A DNA stretch of 64,000 nt, taken from positions 32,195 through 96,194 of the forward strand of contig NZ_BMQI01000014.1 in assembly GCF_014648035.1 (NCBI RefSeq), in the 5' to 3' direction. Below are positions 16,336 to 26,073 of the stretch, piece after piece. Origin of the DNA: Shewanella algicola. GTDB taxonomy: Bacteria > Pseudomonadota > Gammaproteobacteria > Enterobacterales > Shewanellaceae. Position 1 is the stretch's first letter; each line of letters begins with the position of its first letter. The notes under the pieces are model-generated. The model was not told the DNA's origin. It saw only the letters and a program-made list of their open reading frames with translations, and did no database searches. The position numbers and the translations under genes are program-made.

Positions 16336-16695
16336 ATGTCTGAACCGACAGGTGAAGTAAGTAAACAAGCAAAAGACATGGGCTTATTGATCCACGCCGC
16401 AAGCTTTGCGGGCTATGTGTTTCCATTTGGTAGCGTATTAGGTCCGTTGATTGTGTGGCTGATGAAGCGTGACGAGTTTGAGTTTGCTAATCAGTGTGGT
16501 AAAAATTGCCTTAACTTCAAATTGAGTTTAATGATTTATGCGATGATTTCGGCTGTTTTGATTTTGGTGGGCGTTGGCGTATTACTGCTAGCAGCGTTAG
16601 CATTATTAGATATTATTTGTACTATTATCGCGATAGTCAAAGCCAACGACGGCATTGCCTATCATTATCCACTGTCGATTAAGTTTTTGAAATAA
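16336..16695 (+). CDS. DUF4870-family small membrane protein
   Basis: 119 residues with about three hydrophobic segments (near 18-45, 65-100) and the family pattern: an N-terminal KDMGLLIHAASFAGYVFPFG, then GPLIVWLMKRDEFEFANQCGKNCLNF and a C-terminal Y.YPLSIKFLK. Function unknown. A good RBS (AAGGA) precedes ATG 16336, and a strong terminator follows. Confidence 0.85.
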   Translation: MSEPTGEVSKQAKDMGLLIHAASFAGYVFPFGSVLGPLIVWLMKRDEFEFANQCGKNCLNFKLSLMIYAMISAVLILVGVGVLLLAALALLDIICTIIAIVKANDGIAYHYPLSIKFLK

Positions 16696-16712
16696 TACCT
16701 TAAGGTGCTAAA

Positions 16713-16745
16713 AATAATGCCACTCAATGAGTGGCATTATTATAT
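16713..16745. terminator. Bidirectional terminator between the DUF4870 gene and the chemoreceptor gene
   Basis: Perfect 13-bp stem (16713-16725 with 16729-16741) with AT-rich flanks on both sides. Confidence 0.85.
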
Positions 16746-16790
16746 TTACGAGCTGTAGAGTATTTGCTGGTTGCAAACACTCAAATGGAA

Positions 16791-18713
16791 TTACACCTTA
16801 AAGCGAGCCACCAACACATCTAATCGACTAGCAAGCTGGTTCAAGGCTTTACTTGCTTCAGCTGCCGCTTGTGCTGTGTCTGAGGTACGTTGAGTAATAT
16901 CATTAATCTCAGTCACATTACGGTTAATATCTTCAACCACAGTTGATTGTTCTTCTGTTGCAGCCGCGACTTGGATGTTCATATCGCTAATTTGAGCAAT
17001 ACGCTCACTTATGCCACTGAGCGACTGGCTGGCTTCATCAACTGCAGTAACCCCTTCTTTTGAGCGACTGCTCGATTGTGCCATAGCATTTACAGCTCGA
17101 CTGGCTTCTGATTGCAGCTTATCAATCATGGTTTGTACTTCGTTAGTCGATGCAGCAGTACGTGAAGCAAGGTTACGTACCTCGTCAGCTACAACGGCAA
17201 AACCACGGCCGGCTTCTCCGGCGCGGGCCGCTTCAATGGCAGCGTTGAGTGCCAGTAAGTTGGTTTGCTCTGAAATCGCACGGATTACATCTAAAATACT
17301 GCCAATTGACTTAGTATGGGTCGCAAGTGATTCAATCACTTCGCCTACCTGTGCCACATCGATTGAAAGTTGATTAATGGTTGAGCGAGCGCGTGTTACC
17401 ACTTTCTGGCCATCGACGGATTCTGTATCTGCATCACGAGCTGTCACGGCAGCTTGTGCGGCATTTGCTGCAATTTCATTTACCGTGGCGCCCATTTCGT
17501 TAATAGCAGCGACAACCATCATGGTGCGATCTTTTTGCAGATGACTGTCATCTAGAGTTTGGTGTGCCTGATTAGACACATCCACTGCAGATAGACCAAG
17601 TTGTTGGCTAGTATCTGCAACTTCAACAACAGTTTCTTGAATTTTGCTAATAAAACTATTGAACCCGCGAGCTAATTGGGCGATTTCATCTTCGCCATTG
17701 ACTGGCAGCCGTTGGCGTAAATCGCCTTCGCCTTCACCGATGTTTCTGAACATTTCAGCAACTTGTGCGATCGGACGGCTTACTGAGCCTGCAACCGAAA
17801 TGGCAATCACAATGAATACTGCAGCAATTAACACTGTCCATAATAGGATTTGATAAGCCGATTCTTCAAGTAAGGCAAACACTTCAGCTTCAGGCACTTG
17901 CGCAACTAAATACCAATCCATAGACTTAATGTAGCTGCTGGCGATTAACATATGTTGGCCATTTACATCAGCTTTGATTAAGTTGAAGTCATTTTTATTG
18001 AGTAAGTTGTTAGTGTTGGCGTTAGGGTATAAATTACTTAAAGTCGCTTTACCTATTTGGCTGGTGTCTTGGTGTAGTTTTACGTCACCTTTCGTGTCAA
18101 CTAAATATATAAAACCGCTGTCTTCAATTTTAAATGAAGCTAGTAAGCTCACCATATCATCTAAAGATTTAGCGAGACCGACCAAGCCTCTACCGTCAGG
18201 TTGTTGATAATTAATGTAAAGTTTAACATCGCCGTTACTTGGCTCTGTAAATACATTTAGCATCCGTTCTTGTTTGCTATCGCGATAATCAAAAAACCAA
18301 GCATCTTGTTGTTGGTTTAATATACGCAAAAAACCATCTTGATTATAATAGGCTGCCGTTTCGCGGTCGGCGTAGGATGCTTGTGCTAAATCATATTGAT
18401 TTTTTACACTATTAAGTTCAGCGATAACAATTTCTTCTTGGTCTGCAGGTCGACCATTTTCAAGCCATTCAAGCAACATTTTACTTTTTGCTAGCTGTTC
18501 ACCAGCATTCATAACTGTGCTGATTTGAAGATCGACTTCATTGCGAATTTGCATCAACAAGCTGGGCATTTCAGAGTTAAGCATACGTTGCTCAACCACT
18601 TGTTTCGCACTTCGCTGGCTCAGCAACCCAACTAACATGGTTGATAGCAGCACAGCAAAAGTAACGGTGAGTAGGATTTTTTGCTTAATGGTAAGGGTGT
18701 TAAATGTATTCAT
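16791..18713 (-). CDS. Methyl-accepting chemotaxis protein
   Basis: 640-residue chemoreceptor. TM1 is at about 11-30, a roughly 250-residue periplasmic dCache-type sensor follows ([21 protein letters not shown] and [19 protein letters not shown] are typical), TM2 is at about 288-310, then a HAMP domain (about 311-365, [14 protein letters not shown]). The signalling domain carries the hairpin tip [20 protein letters not shown] and [15 protein letters not shown]. dCache receptors bind small ligands such as amino acids or organic acids; the ligand here is not predictable. The C-terminus lacks a CheR-docking pentapeptide (ends ARFKV). Monocistronic. Confidence 0.94.
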   Translation of the reverse strand: MNTFNTLTIKQKILLTVTFAVLLSTMLVGLLSQRSAKQVVEQRMLNSEMPSLLMQIRNEVDLQISTVMNAGEQLAKSKMLLEWLENGRPADQEEIVIAELNSVKNQYDLAQASYADRETAAYYNQDGFLRILNQQQDAWFFDYRDSKQERMLNVFTEPSNGDVKLYINYQQPDGRGLVGLAKSLDDMVSLLASFKIEDSGFIYLVDTKGDVKLHQDTSQIGKATLSNLYPNANTNNLLNKNDFNLIKADVNGQHMLIASSYIKSMDWYLVAQVPEAEVFALLEESAYQILLWTVLIAAVFIVIAISVAGSVSRPIAQVAEMFRNIGEGEGDLRQRLPVNGEDEIAQLARGFNSFISKIQETVVEVADTSQQLGLSAVDVSNQAHQTLDDSHLQKDRTMMVVAAINEMGATVNEIAANAAQAAVTARDADTESVDGQKVVTRARSTINQLSIDVAQVGEVIESLATHTKSIGSILDVIRAISEQTNLLALNAAIEAARAGEAGRGFAVVADEVRNLASRTAASTNEVQTMIDKLQSEASRAVNAMAQSSSRSKEGVTAVDEASQSLSGISERIAQISDMNIQVAAATEEQSTVVEDINRNVTEINDITQRTSDTAQAAAEASKALNQLASRLDVLVARFKV

Positions 18714-18858
18714 CTACAACGGCCTCTAAAAGTGTCTCTTTGTTATATCGGACACAATGGCAATAAATTGATAAAAATTTTGTATTTACTCATAAAGTAC
18801 AAAACGGCTGATGGTGTAGGTCTTTGTGATGTTATGTGGTTAATGATAGTCGAAAAAA

Positions 18859-18897
18859 TAAAAAAAAAGCACCTATTTTTAAGTGCATTTTTTTGAC
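18859..18897 (-). terminator. Terminator downstream of ETF-QO
   Basis: Short GC stem (GCACC/AAGTGC region, 18869-18886) flanked by a long A-run and a T-run that extend the stem and give a U-tail in either direction. It lies between the ETF-QO stop and the upstream side of the chemoreceptor gene. Confidence 0.7.
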
Positions 18898-18960
18898 AGT
18901 AGCCAATAAATTAACGATGGGTGAACAACGAGTTAATGGCAAATAAACATAACTTGTCGT

Positions 18961-20610
18961 TTACATGTTTGGATAGTTTGGTCCGCCGCCGCCCTCAGGG
19001 GTTACCCAGGTAATATTCTGGCTTGGATCTTTAATGTCACAGGTTTTACAGTGAATACAATTTTGGGCATTAATGACAAACTTTTTTTCACCCTCATCTT
19101 CTACGACTTCATATACGCCAGCAGGACAATAACGTTGCGCAGGCTCGTCAAATTTGACTAAATTGACTGAAATCGGAATGCTTTGGTCTTTTAAATGTAA
19201 ATGACAGCGTTGACCTTCCTCGTGATAGGTGTTCGACAAATACACTGAAGATAACTTGTCAAAACTGAGTTTTCCGTCTGGCTTTGGATAGTCAATCTTA
19301 CTGTACTCGCTAGCTAAACCCATTGAGGCATAATCTGGTGTGGTATCGCGGAACGTTACCGGGAACTTACCACCAAACCAGTTTTGGTCTACGTAGTTAA
19401 ATGCGCCACCCATTAAGGTGCCAAATTTATGCAACGCAGGGCCAAAGTTACGCGACTGATGTAGCTCTTCATGCAGCCAGCTTTCTTCAAAACGTTGCTG
19501 GAAACAGTCAAGGTCTTTACCGCCCTCTAACCCGGCAATTAGCCCTTCACCTAAGGTTGTCGCTGCAATAATTCCGCTCTTAATCGCAGTATGGGTGCCT
19601 TTAATTTTGGCAAAGTTAAGGGTGCCTGCATTACAACCGATAATTAATCCACCCGGAAAGCTCATCTTAGGCAGTGAGTTTAAACCGCCTTTAGCAATGG
19701 CTCTGGCACCGTAAGTTAGGCGTTCACCTCCGGTTAGTGTTTGAGCAATAACCGGATGCGTTTTATAACGCTGAAACTCGTCAAACGGGCTTAAATGCGG
19801 GTTTTTATAGTTTAAGTCGATAATTAATCCCACAGCGACTTGATTGTCTTCCATGTGATATAAAAATCCGCCGCCAGATGAGCCATTGACTAACGGCCAA
19901 CCGCCAGTGTGAACCACTTTACCTTGCTGGTGTTGCTCAGCAGGGATTTTCCAAATCTCTTTAAACCCTAAACCATAATGTTGTGGGGTTTTGCCATTAT
20001 CTAAATGGTATTTCTGAATAAGCTGCTTACCGAGGTGGCCTCGGCAGCCTTCAGAGAACACGGTATATTTAGCGTGTAACTCCATGCCTGGCATGTAGCT
20101 GTCTTTAGGCTGGCCATTTTCATCGACGCCCATATCGCCAATCAAAATGCCTTTGACGCTGTTGTCGTCATTAAACAGCAGTTCACTTGCAGCAAAGCCC
20201 GGAAAAATTTCGACACCCATGGCTTCGGCGCGATTAGCTAACCAACGAGCAAGGTTGCCCACACTAATAATGTAGTTGCCTTCATTGTGCATGGTTTTAG
20301 GCACTAAACTGTTGGGCATTAAGCGTGATTTTGACTCAGAGTTGAGTAAATAAATTTCGTCGTGACTGACTTTGGTGTTGAGGGGAATATCAGAGTCGCG
20401 CCAATCATTGAATAGCTCGTCCAGTACATCGGGCTCAAATACCGCGCCAGATAAAATGTGGGCGCCCACTTCAGAGCCTTTTTCTACCACACATACCGTG
20501 ATTTCTTTATCGGCATCTTTTGATATCTGCATTAAACGACAAGCCGTTGCTAAACCTGCTGGGCCTGCACCGACTATTACAACGTCGAACTCCATTGACT
20601 CGCGTTCCAT
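18961..20610 (-). CDS. etfD: Electron transfer flavoprotein-ubiquinone oxidoreductase
   Basis: About 549-residue membrane-associated flavoprotein that moves electrons from ETF (fatty-acid and amino-acid oxidation) to ubiquinone. The N-terminal FAD motif is DVVIVGAGPAGLATACRL. The C-terminal [4Fe-4S] ligands include RYCPAGVYEV and CIHCKTCDIKDP, ending GGGGPNYPNM as in the family. I place the start at ATG 20610 (MERESMEFDVV), because AGGTGA sits 7 nt before it; the TTG at 20625 lies within that ribosome site. A palindrome resembling a PsrA operator lies 60 bp upstream. Confidence 0.94.
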   Translation of the reverse strand: MERESMEFDVVIVGAGPAGLATACRLMQISKDADKEITVCVVEKGSEVGAHILSGAVFEPDVLDELFNDWRDSDIPLNTKVSHDEIYLLNSESKSRLMPNSLVPKTMHNEGNYIISVGNLARWLANRAEAMGVEIFPGFAASELLFNDDNSVKGILIGDMGVDENGQPKDSYMPGMELHAKYTVFSEGCRGHLGKQLIQKYHLDNGKTPQHYGLGFKEIWKIPAEQHQQGKVVHTGGWPLVNGSSGGGFLYHMEDNQVAVGLIIDLNYKNPHLSPFDEFQRYKTHPVIAQTLTGGERLTYGARAIAKGGLNSLPKMSFPGGLIIGCNAGTLNFAKIKGTHTAIKSGIIAATTLGEGLIAGLEGGKDLDCFQQRFEESWLHEELHQSRNFGPALHKFGTLMGGAFNYVDQNWFGGKFPVTFRDTTPDYASMGLASEYSKIDYPKPDGKLSFDKLSSVYLSNTYHEEGQRCHLHLKDQSIPISVNLVKFDEPAQRYCPAGVYEVVEDEGEKKFVINAQNCIHCKTCDIKDPSQNITWVTPEGGGGPNYPNM

Positions 20611-20669
20611 GTTCTCACCTTTCAAAGTTTCCCGTTAGCGTGCGGGTTTATTGTTTTTTTATCACGATA

Positions 20670-20687
20670 GTTAAACGATCGTTTATC
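20670..20687 (-). promoter_or_regulatory. PsrA-like palindrome upstream of ETF-QO
   Basis: The 14-bp perfect palindrome TAAACGATCGTTTA (20672-20685) fits the known PsrA pattern (AAAC-N4-GTTT), the fatty-acid regulator of many gammaproteobacteria. ETF-QO is a reasonable target. It sits between the ETF-QO start and the divergent moa promoter. Confidence 0.55.
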
Positions 20688-20814
20688 CTTTTACTCACCT
20701 TACCGCAAAATTTGCTTTTGTCACAGGGGCAAACACAATCTTATCAGCGTGAGTCGAGTCACAAATAGTTAACGATTTAGTCATTTTGAATAAGATATTC
20801 GTCTAAAGGGGTAT

Positions 20815-20841
20815 TTGTAAACCCGCAAATAGGCCTATAAT
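20815..20841 (+). promoter_or_regulatory. Probable sigma-70 promoter of the moa-mod operon
   Basis: A perfect -10 TATAAT (20836-20841) with a weak -35 TTGTAA (20815-20820), spaced 15 bp. Transcription would begin near 20848, right at the 5' side of the riboswitch. Confidence 0.6.
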
Positions 20842-20848
20842 TAGGTCT

Positions 20849-20955
20849 GACGGTTCTCCGAGCTTTTTGCCCTACGTCAATGATATGGGCATTTTGCCGT
20901 GGTAATTTTGCCACCGGGGTGAGTAAAGAAATGCACTTACCTCCCACACTTGGAA
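20849..20955 (+). promoter_or_regulatory. Molybdenum-cofactor (Moco/Tuco) riboswitch
   Basis: The roughly 110-nt leader between the promoter and moaA contains the conserved blocks of the Moco RNA motif: CTCCGAGC (20856-20863), a paired element GCC...GGGC, then CCGTGGTAATTTTGCCACCGGGGTGA (a stem-loop with the characteristic GGTAAT and CCGGGGTGA), and finally GCACTTACCTCCC just before the ribosome site. Placement upstream of moaA is the standard location. In E. coli, Moco binding to this element represses moaA. The identification is from memory of the motif and was not folded computationally. Confidence 0.8.
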
Positions 20956-20963
20956 AGGTTAAC

Positions 20964-21944
20964 ATGTCCCAGTTACAAGACAATTTTGGACGAAAATTTC
21001 ATTATTTACGGATGTCAGTCACTGATGTTTGTAATTTCAAATGCACCTATTGCTTGCCCGATGGCTATCGCCCTGATGGCAAGCCTACTTTTTTAACGCT
21101 CAACGAAATTGAAAACCTCGTTGCGGGTTTTGCTGCTGTGGGTACGCAAAAAATTCGTATCACAGGTGGCGAGCCAACCCTTCGCAAAGATTTTACTGAT
21201 ATCGTGCGCATCGTTGCTGATAATCCTAATGTCAATACAGTAGCAATGACTACTAATGGTTATCGTTTACAGCAGCATGCAAAAGAATGGTATGACGCAG
21301 GTTTGCGCCGTATTAATGTCTCAGTAGACAGCTTAGACCCAAAAATGTTTTACCAAATTACCGGTGAAAATAAATTCGACCAAGTGATGCGTGGTATTGA
21401 TGCAGCACTTGAGGCGGGGTTTGAGCGAGTCAAAATTAATGCGGTGCTATTAAAAGGCTTAAACGATAAAGATTTACCGCGTTTTTTACATTGGATTAAA
21501 CACACGCCTATTGATTTGCGCTTCATTGAACTGATGGAGACAGGCCTAGGTCGTGACTATTTCAATGCCCATCACTTGGCCGGAATCGACATTAAAAAGC
21601 AGCTTGAGCAAGAAGGCTGGTTATACGATTTACCGAGTGCCGATGATGGCCCCGCACAAAACTTCAGTCACAGTGATTATCAAGGCCGTATTGGCCTGAT
21701 TATGCCGTACGCCAAAAACTTTTGCGCCAGCTGTAATCGTCTAAGGGTCTCTGCCAAAGGTAAATTGCATTTGTGCTTATTTACTGAAAATGGCGTTGAT
21801 TTACGCGATTTACTGCAAGATGCATCGCAACGTGATGAACTAATCTCTCGTTTGCATGGCCAATTAGAGCAAAAGAAAGAAACTCACTTTCTGCATCAAG
21901 GCATTACTGGCGTGACGAAGCATCTAGCCTCTATTGGTGGCTAG
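20964..21944 (+). CDS. moaA: GTP 3',8-cyclase (molybdenum cofactor synthesis, step 1)
   Basis: 326-residue radical SAM enzyme that, with MoaC, turns GTP into cyclic pyranopterin monophosphate. The N-terminal cluster cysteines are at 23, 27 and 30 (CNFKCTYC); the C-terminal cluster lies in FCASCNRLRVSAKGKLHLC; the conserved C-terminal Gly-Gly (LASIGG) is present. I place the start at ATG 20964 (MSQLQDNFGRK), with GGAAAGG upstream; an upstream in-frame ATG at 20880 lies inside the riboswitch and is not credible. First gene of a seven-gene operon. Confidence 0.96.
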   Translation: MSQLQDNFGRKFHYLRMSVTDVCNFKCTYCLPDGYRPDGKPTFLTLNEIENLVAGFAAVGTQKIRITGGEPTLRKDFTDIVRIVADNPNVNTVAMTTNGYRLQQHAKEWYDAGLRRINVSVDSLDPKMFYQITGENKFDQVMRGIDAALEAGFERVKINAVLLKGLNDKDLPRFLHWIKHTPIDLRFIELMETGLGRDYFNAHHLAGIDIKKQLEQEGWLYDLPSADDGPAQNFSHSDYQGRIGLIMPYAKNFCASCNRLRVSAKGKLHLCLFTENGVDLRDLLQDASQRDELISRLHGQLEQKKETHFLHQGITGVTKHLASIGG

Positions 21945-22013
21945 TCGCCACCTTTCTTAGCTCAAAATAAGTGTCGTTAACCTACAAATTCTGTTTGATA
22001 AGGTATTCATATC

Positions 22014-22490
22014 ATGAGTAATCGTTTCACCCACATTAATGCCGATGGTAATGCTCACATGGTCGATGTCACTGAGAAAGCCGTGACCGAACGCGAAGCC
22101 AGAGCTGAAGCATATATCGACATGGCCGCAGATACATTAACGATGATCATGAGCGGTAGCCACCATAAAGGTGATGTGTTTGCTACAGCGCGTATTGCTG
22201 GTATTCAAGCTGCTAAAAAGACTTCAGATCTTATTCCGTTATGCCATCCTTTAATGTTAACCAAAGTGGAAGTTGAGCTTGAAGCTCAGCCAGAACATAA
22301 CCGTGTCCGTATCACTAGCTTGTGCAAATTGTCTGGTAAAACCGGTGTTGAAATGGAAGCGTTAACCGCTGCGTCTGTGGCTGCGTTAACCATTTACGAC
22401 ATGTGTAAAGCCGTGCAAAAAGACATGATTATCTCGCAGGTGAGATTACTAGAAAAACGCGGCGGAAAATCTGGCCACTTTACTGCTTAA
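22014..22490 (+). CDS. moaC: Cyclic pyranopterin monophosphate synthase
   Basis: 158-residue MoaC, which completes conversion of the MoaA product to c[46 protein letters not shown] and the [10 protein letters not shown] ending match the family over its full length. It is 69 bp after moaA, in the same operon. Confidence 0.96.
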   Translation: MSNRFTHINADGNAHMVDVTEKAVTEREARAEAYIDMAADTLTMIMSGSHHKGDVFATARIAGIQAAKKTSDLIPLCHPLMLTKVEVELEAQPEHNRVRITSLCKLSGKTGVEMEALTAASVAALTIYDMCKAVQKDMIISQVRLLEKRGGKSGHFTA

Positions 22491-22544
22491 TATTGGCTAG
22501 TTAAATTATTTATTGTCATCAAATTAATGTGTTGAGAGACCACT

Positions 22545-22793
22545 ATGATCCAAGTATTATTTTTTGCGCAAGTCCGCGAGTTACTCGGTACCGCGAAAGT
22601 GGAGCACAGTAGCGCCAATATTCATACCACAGAAGAGCTACGCGCAGCACTGGCTGCAACCGATGATAAATGGGCCAAAGTGCTCACTTCGGATAAGCTA
22701 CTTGTTGCGGTTAATCAAACGATAAGCCAATGGGATACCAAAATAAAAGCCGGTGATGAAGTTGCCTTTTTCCCTCCAGTAACAGGGGGTTAA
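22545..22793 (+). CDS. moaD: Molybdopterin synthase small (sulfur-carrier) subunit
   Basis: 82-residue ubiquitin-like protein ending VAFFPPVTGG. The terminal Gly-Gly becomes a thiocarboxylate that donates sulfur to cPMP, after activation by MoeB (encoded at 31236-32015). MoaE begins 2 bp after its stop. Confidence 0.95.
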   Translation: MIQVLFFAQVRELLGTAKVEHSSANIHTTEELRAALAATDDKWAKVLTSDKLLVAVNQTISQWDTKIKAGDEVAFFPPVTGG

Positions 22794-22795
22794 TC

Positions 22796-23257
22796 ATGAC
22801 AAATGTAACCACTGTTAGAGTGCAAACTCAGGACTTTAGTGTTGCCGACGAATATGCCTTACTAGCCAATGACAACCAAGATGGTGCAGTGGTCAATTTT
22901 ATTGGTAAAGTGCGCGATTTTAATGATGGCAGCGCAGTGACTGATTTAACGTTAGAGCATTACCCAGGCATGACCGAGTCAGTATTAGATCAAATTTGCC
23001 AACAAGCACGTGAGCGCTGGCCATTAAACAAGGTGACCATTATTCACCGTGTCGGCACGATGGCGCTAGGTGAGCAGATTGTGTTTATCGGTGTCACCAG
23101 TGCTCATCGTAAGGCTGCCTTTGCTGCATGTGAGTTTTTAATTGATTTTTTAAAGACCAAAGCACCATTTTGGAAACTTGAAGCCAATGATACTGGCAGT
23201 AAATGGGTCGAAGCTCGTGACAGTGATGAGCAAGCGGCTAAAATGTGGCAAAAATAG
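22796..23257 (+). CDS. moaE: Molybdopterin synthase large subunit
   Basis: 153-residue catalytic subunit that joins with MoaD to form molybdopterin from cPMP. Typical motifs are GAVVNFIGKVRDFN, LEHYPGMTE, IIHRVGTMALGEQIVFIGV, HRKAAFAACEFLIDFLKTKAPFWK. It is tightly coupled to moaD. Confidence 0.96.
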   Translation: MTNVTTVRVQTQDFSVADEYALLANDNQDGAVVNFIGKVRDFNDGSAVTDLTLEHYPGMTESVLDQICQQARERWPLNKVTIIHRVGTMALGEQIVFIGVTSAHRKAAFAACEFLIDFLKTKAPFWKLEANDTGSKWVEARDSDEQAAKMWQK

Positions 23258-23321
23258 TGTGGCAAAAATAATCTAACTAATATTCTGCCGTTGTTTGCTC
23301 AACCAATAAGGTCAGTTATTA

Positions 23322-24170
23322 ATGTTTTCTACTTCGTTATCTGTTTTTACTCATGGTGAGCGTTTCAAAAGCCAATGTTACGCTATTGCCTTCACGCTAG
23401 TATTGGGTCTATTGAGTGTGATATTGCCGACTCATGTTGCTCAAGCTGCCGATACTCCTGCCATCGCTGCCGCAGCAAATATTAAATTTGCCCTTGATGA
23501 CATCGCGAAGAACTTCAAACAACAAACCGGTTTGTCTGTTCGTATCAGTTATGGCTCATCTGGCAACTTTATCACTCAAATTCAACACGGCGCCCCCTTT
23601 GAAATGATGCTCAGTGCCGATGAGTTTTATATTGAGCAATTGCATAAGGCGGGTTATACCCAAGATGCTGGGGTTATTTATGCCATCGGCCGCTTAGCAC
23701 TAGCAGCACCAAAACAATCACCGTTAATTCTTGATGCTGAGCTGGTGGGGTTAGAGCAATTTATTCGCGACGGTAAGCTTAAGCGCTTTGCGATAGCCAA
23801 TCCCGATCATGCTCCCTACGGTGAACGTGCCCGAGAGGTGCTAAAAGCCAAGGGGTTATGGGATGCTGTGCAACCTAAGCTCATTTTTGGTGAAAATGCG
23901 TCACAAGCCGCTCAGTTTACCATTAGTGGTTCAACTCAAGGTGGCATCGTACCTTTGTCCTTGGTACTTGCGCCGCAATTTACTCAGTTAGCTAACCATG
24001 TGGTTATTCCTGATAATTTATACCAACCGCTAAATCAACGCATGGCATTAATGCCAAATGCTTCAGAAACCGCAACGCGCTTTTATCAATACATGCAAAG
24101 TCCACAAGCGCAAAAAGTATTAAGTGAGTTTGGTTTTAACTTGCCTAAAACAACAGTGAAGCTCGACTAA
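23322..24170 (+). CDS. modA: Molybdate ABC transporter, periplasmic binding protein
   Basis: 282 residues with a signal peptide (about 1-42, cleavage near VAQA-ADT) and an extended N-region. The mature protein has ModA features: AAANIKFALDDIAKNF, RISYGSSGNFITQIQHGAPF (oxyanion-binding serines) and FAIANPDHAPYGERAREVL. It captures molybdate in the periplasm for ModB/ModC. Its stop overlaps modB by one base. Confidence 0.95.
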   Translation: MFSTSLSVFTHGERFKSQCYAIAFTLVLGLLSVILPTHVAQAADTPAIAAAANIKFALDDIAKNFKQQTGLSVRISYGSSGNFITQIQHGAPFEMMLSADEFYIEQLHKAGYTQDAGVIYAIGRLALAAPKQSPLILDAELVGLEQFIRDGKLKRFAIANPDHAPYGERAREVLKAKGLWDAVQPKLIFGENASQAAQFTISGSTQGGIVPLSLVLAPQFTQLANHVVIPDNLYQPLNQRMALMPNASETATRFYQYMQSPQAQKVLSEFGFNLPKTTVKLD

Positions 24171-24847
24171 TGGATTGGCAAGCGCTGTTGCTGTCGGTCA
24201 AACTCAGTAGCTTTACTGTGTTGTTGTTAATTCCGTTGGCGATCATCATCGGCCGAGGGTTGGCGTACTTTCAATTTCGCGGTAAATCATGGTTAGAAGC
24301 ATTAATTTTAGTGCCCTTAGTGTTGCCGCCGACTGTCATTGGTTATTACTTGCTGGTGGGCCTGGGTAATCAAAGCTTCATCGGCGGCCTTGCTGAGCAG
24401 CTTTTTGGTCAACAACTGGTGTTTAATTTCTCCGGGCTAGTGATAGCTTCCATTATTGTCAATATTCCCTTTGCTGTGCAGCCGATACAGCGTGCTTATG
24501 AAACCATTCCAATTGATATTCGCGACGCAGCAGCTTGTTGTGGTATGAGCCGTATGCGGATTTTTCTTAAAGTCGAGTTACCTATGGTGTGGCCTGGTGT
24601 ATTAACTGCATTAGTGTTGTGCTTCTCCCATGTGTTAGGTGAATTTGGTGTGGTATTGATGCTCGGCGGTAATATTGCTGGCGAAACCAAAACGATCTCT
24701 ATAGCCATTTATGACAGCGTGCAAGCCTTCGACTTTGATTCTGCAGGCATGATGTCATTGGTATTGTTGCTGTTTGCGGTGAGTGCTTTGGCATTAACAA
24801 CCAGTATGTCGCGGCGTTTAGGAGGCCTTAATGCCACACAACGCTGA
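24170..24847 (+). CDS. modB: Molybdate ABC transporter, permease
   Basis: 225-residue inner-membrane permease with about five helices. The ABC-coupling EAA-like loop is DIRDAAACCGMSRMRIFLKVELP, and HVLGEFGVVLMLGGNIAGETKT is characteristic of ModB. It overlaps modA by one base and modC by 17 bases, so translation is coupled. Confidence 0.95.
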   Translation: MDWQALLLSVKLSSFTVLLLIPLAIIIGRGLAYFQFRGKSWLEALILVPLVLPPTVIGYYLLVGLGNQSFIGGLAEQLFGQQLVFNFSGLVIASIIVNIPFAVQPIQRAYETIPIDIRDAAACCGMSRMRIFLKVELPMVWPGVLTALVLCFSHVLGEFGVVLMLGGNIAGETKTISIAIYDSVQAFDFDSAGMMSLVLLLFAVSALALTTSMSRRLGGLNATQR

Positions 24848-25937
24848 TCTTGTTTGTGATATTAGCCAAGAGCTGCCTATTCCATTGGCGGCAAACTTTA
24901 CCTGTAAAGCCGGTGAAGTGTTAGCGGTAGTGGGGCCTTCTGGCGGCGGGAAAACCACCTTGCTAAGAATGATTGCTGGGCTAACAATCCCCAAGCAAGG
25001 CCGTATTCAATGTGGTGATGTTTTATGGTTTGATTCTGCAGAGGCTGTGATGTTAACACCGCAGCAGCGCCATATTGGCTATATGCCACAACATTTTGGT
25101 CTATTTCCGCATTTGTCGGCGTTAGATAATGTGATAGCAGGGCTTGACCATATCCCTAAGTCAGAACGTAAACAGCGTGCTTTAGATTGGCTTGAACGGG
25201 TTAATTTACATGGTTTACCGAACCGCCTTCCGGCGCAACTTTCGGGTGGTCAGCGTCAACGTGTGGCATTGGCGCGAGCATTGGCTCGCGAGCCTGCCAT
25301 TTTATTACTCGACGAGCCTTTTTCGGCTGTTGACCGTGAAACCCGCGAACGCTTGTACATTGAGCTTGCAAGGTTAAAGCAACAACTGTCCATTCCTGTG
25401 GTGATGGTGACTCACGACATTCATGAGGCGTTATTGCTCGCCGATAAAATGATGTTAATTAGCCAAGGCAAAATGCTGCAACAAGGTCAACCATTTGAAG
25501 TGCTATCGCACCCTAATGATGAAGCGGTAGCTCGTCAAATGGGCTTGCGTAATATTTTTGATGGTGAAGTGGTTGAGCAAGACGTTGAGCGTAACATGAC
25601 TTGGTTTAAGCTCGGTGAAGAACTCATTATCAGCGACAGTGCTCCACCACTCGCAAAGGGTCAAGCTATCCGTTGGGTTATCCCCAATCAAGGGATTCGG
25701 TTTAATGCCATCAGCAGTGGCCGCTTATGTAAAAGCATCAATAAGCTTGATGTCATGATTGAGTCAGTATTAGTCATGGGCGAATCGTCACGCGTAATAG
25801 CATCTGTTATCGGTATTGGTTCAATACTTAATGCTGACGTACCAACCCACTTAGTTGAAAAGTTAGCATTACAAACCGGAGTGCAAACCACTATCGCGTT
25901 AAAGTCTGAGCAAATTCATATCTTAAACACCCCTTAA
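24831..25937 (+). CDS. modC: Molybdate ABC transporter, ATP-binding protein
   Basis: 368-residue ATPase. Walker A GPSGGGKTTLLRM, the Q-loop, signature LSGGQRQRVALARALA, Walker B ILLLDEPFSAVD and the H-loop VTHDIHEAL are all present. The C-terminal third (from about residue 250) is a MOP/TOBE-like region that in relatives binds molybdate and gates transport. Last gene of the moa-mod operon; no clear terminator hairpin follows. Confidence 0.94.
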   Translation: MPHNADLVCDISQELPIPLAANFTCKAGEVLAVVGPSGGGKTTLLRMIAGLTIPKQGRIQCGDVLWFDSAEAVMLTPQQRHIGYMPQHFGLFPHLSALDNVIAGLDHIPKSERKQRALDWLERVNLHGLPNRLPAQLSGGQRQRVALARALAREPAILLLDEPFSAVDRETRERLYIELARLKQQLSIPVVMVTHDIHEALLLADKMMLISQGKMLQQGQPFEVLSHPNDEAVARQMGLRNIFDGEVVEQDVERNMTWFKLGEELIISDSAPPLAKGQAIRWVIPNQGIRFNAISSGRLCKSINKLDVMIESVLVMGESSRVIASVIGIGSILNADVPTHLVEKLALQTGVQTTIALKSEQIHILNTP

Positions 25938-26073
25938 TTCTAATTGATTTTAGCTCGAAGGCCTTGTTTTGCGGTGTTTATGATCAATTATTAATCTTAG
26001 ATTTCTTGGGACTTTGGCCGCTCTTAGGTAGAGTAGTGCTGTAATAAAATTTTCAATCAAATAGAGGCTAGTG

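Noticed and set aside
20880..20963. N-terminal extension of MoaA from ATG 20880
   Set aside because: It lies within the riboswitch, lacks a ribosome site, and MoaA homologs start near MSQLQDNFGRKF, where GGAAAGG precedes ATG 20964.
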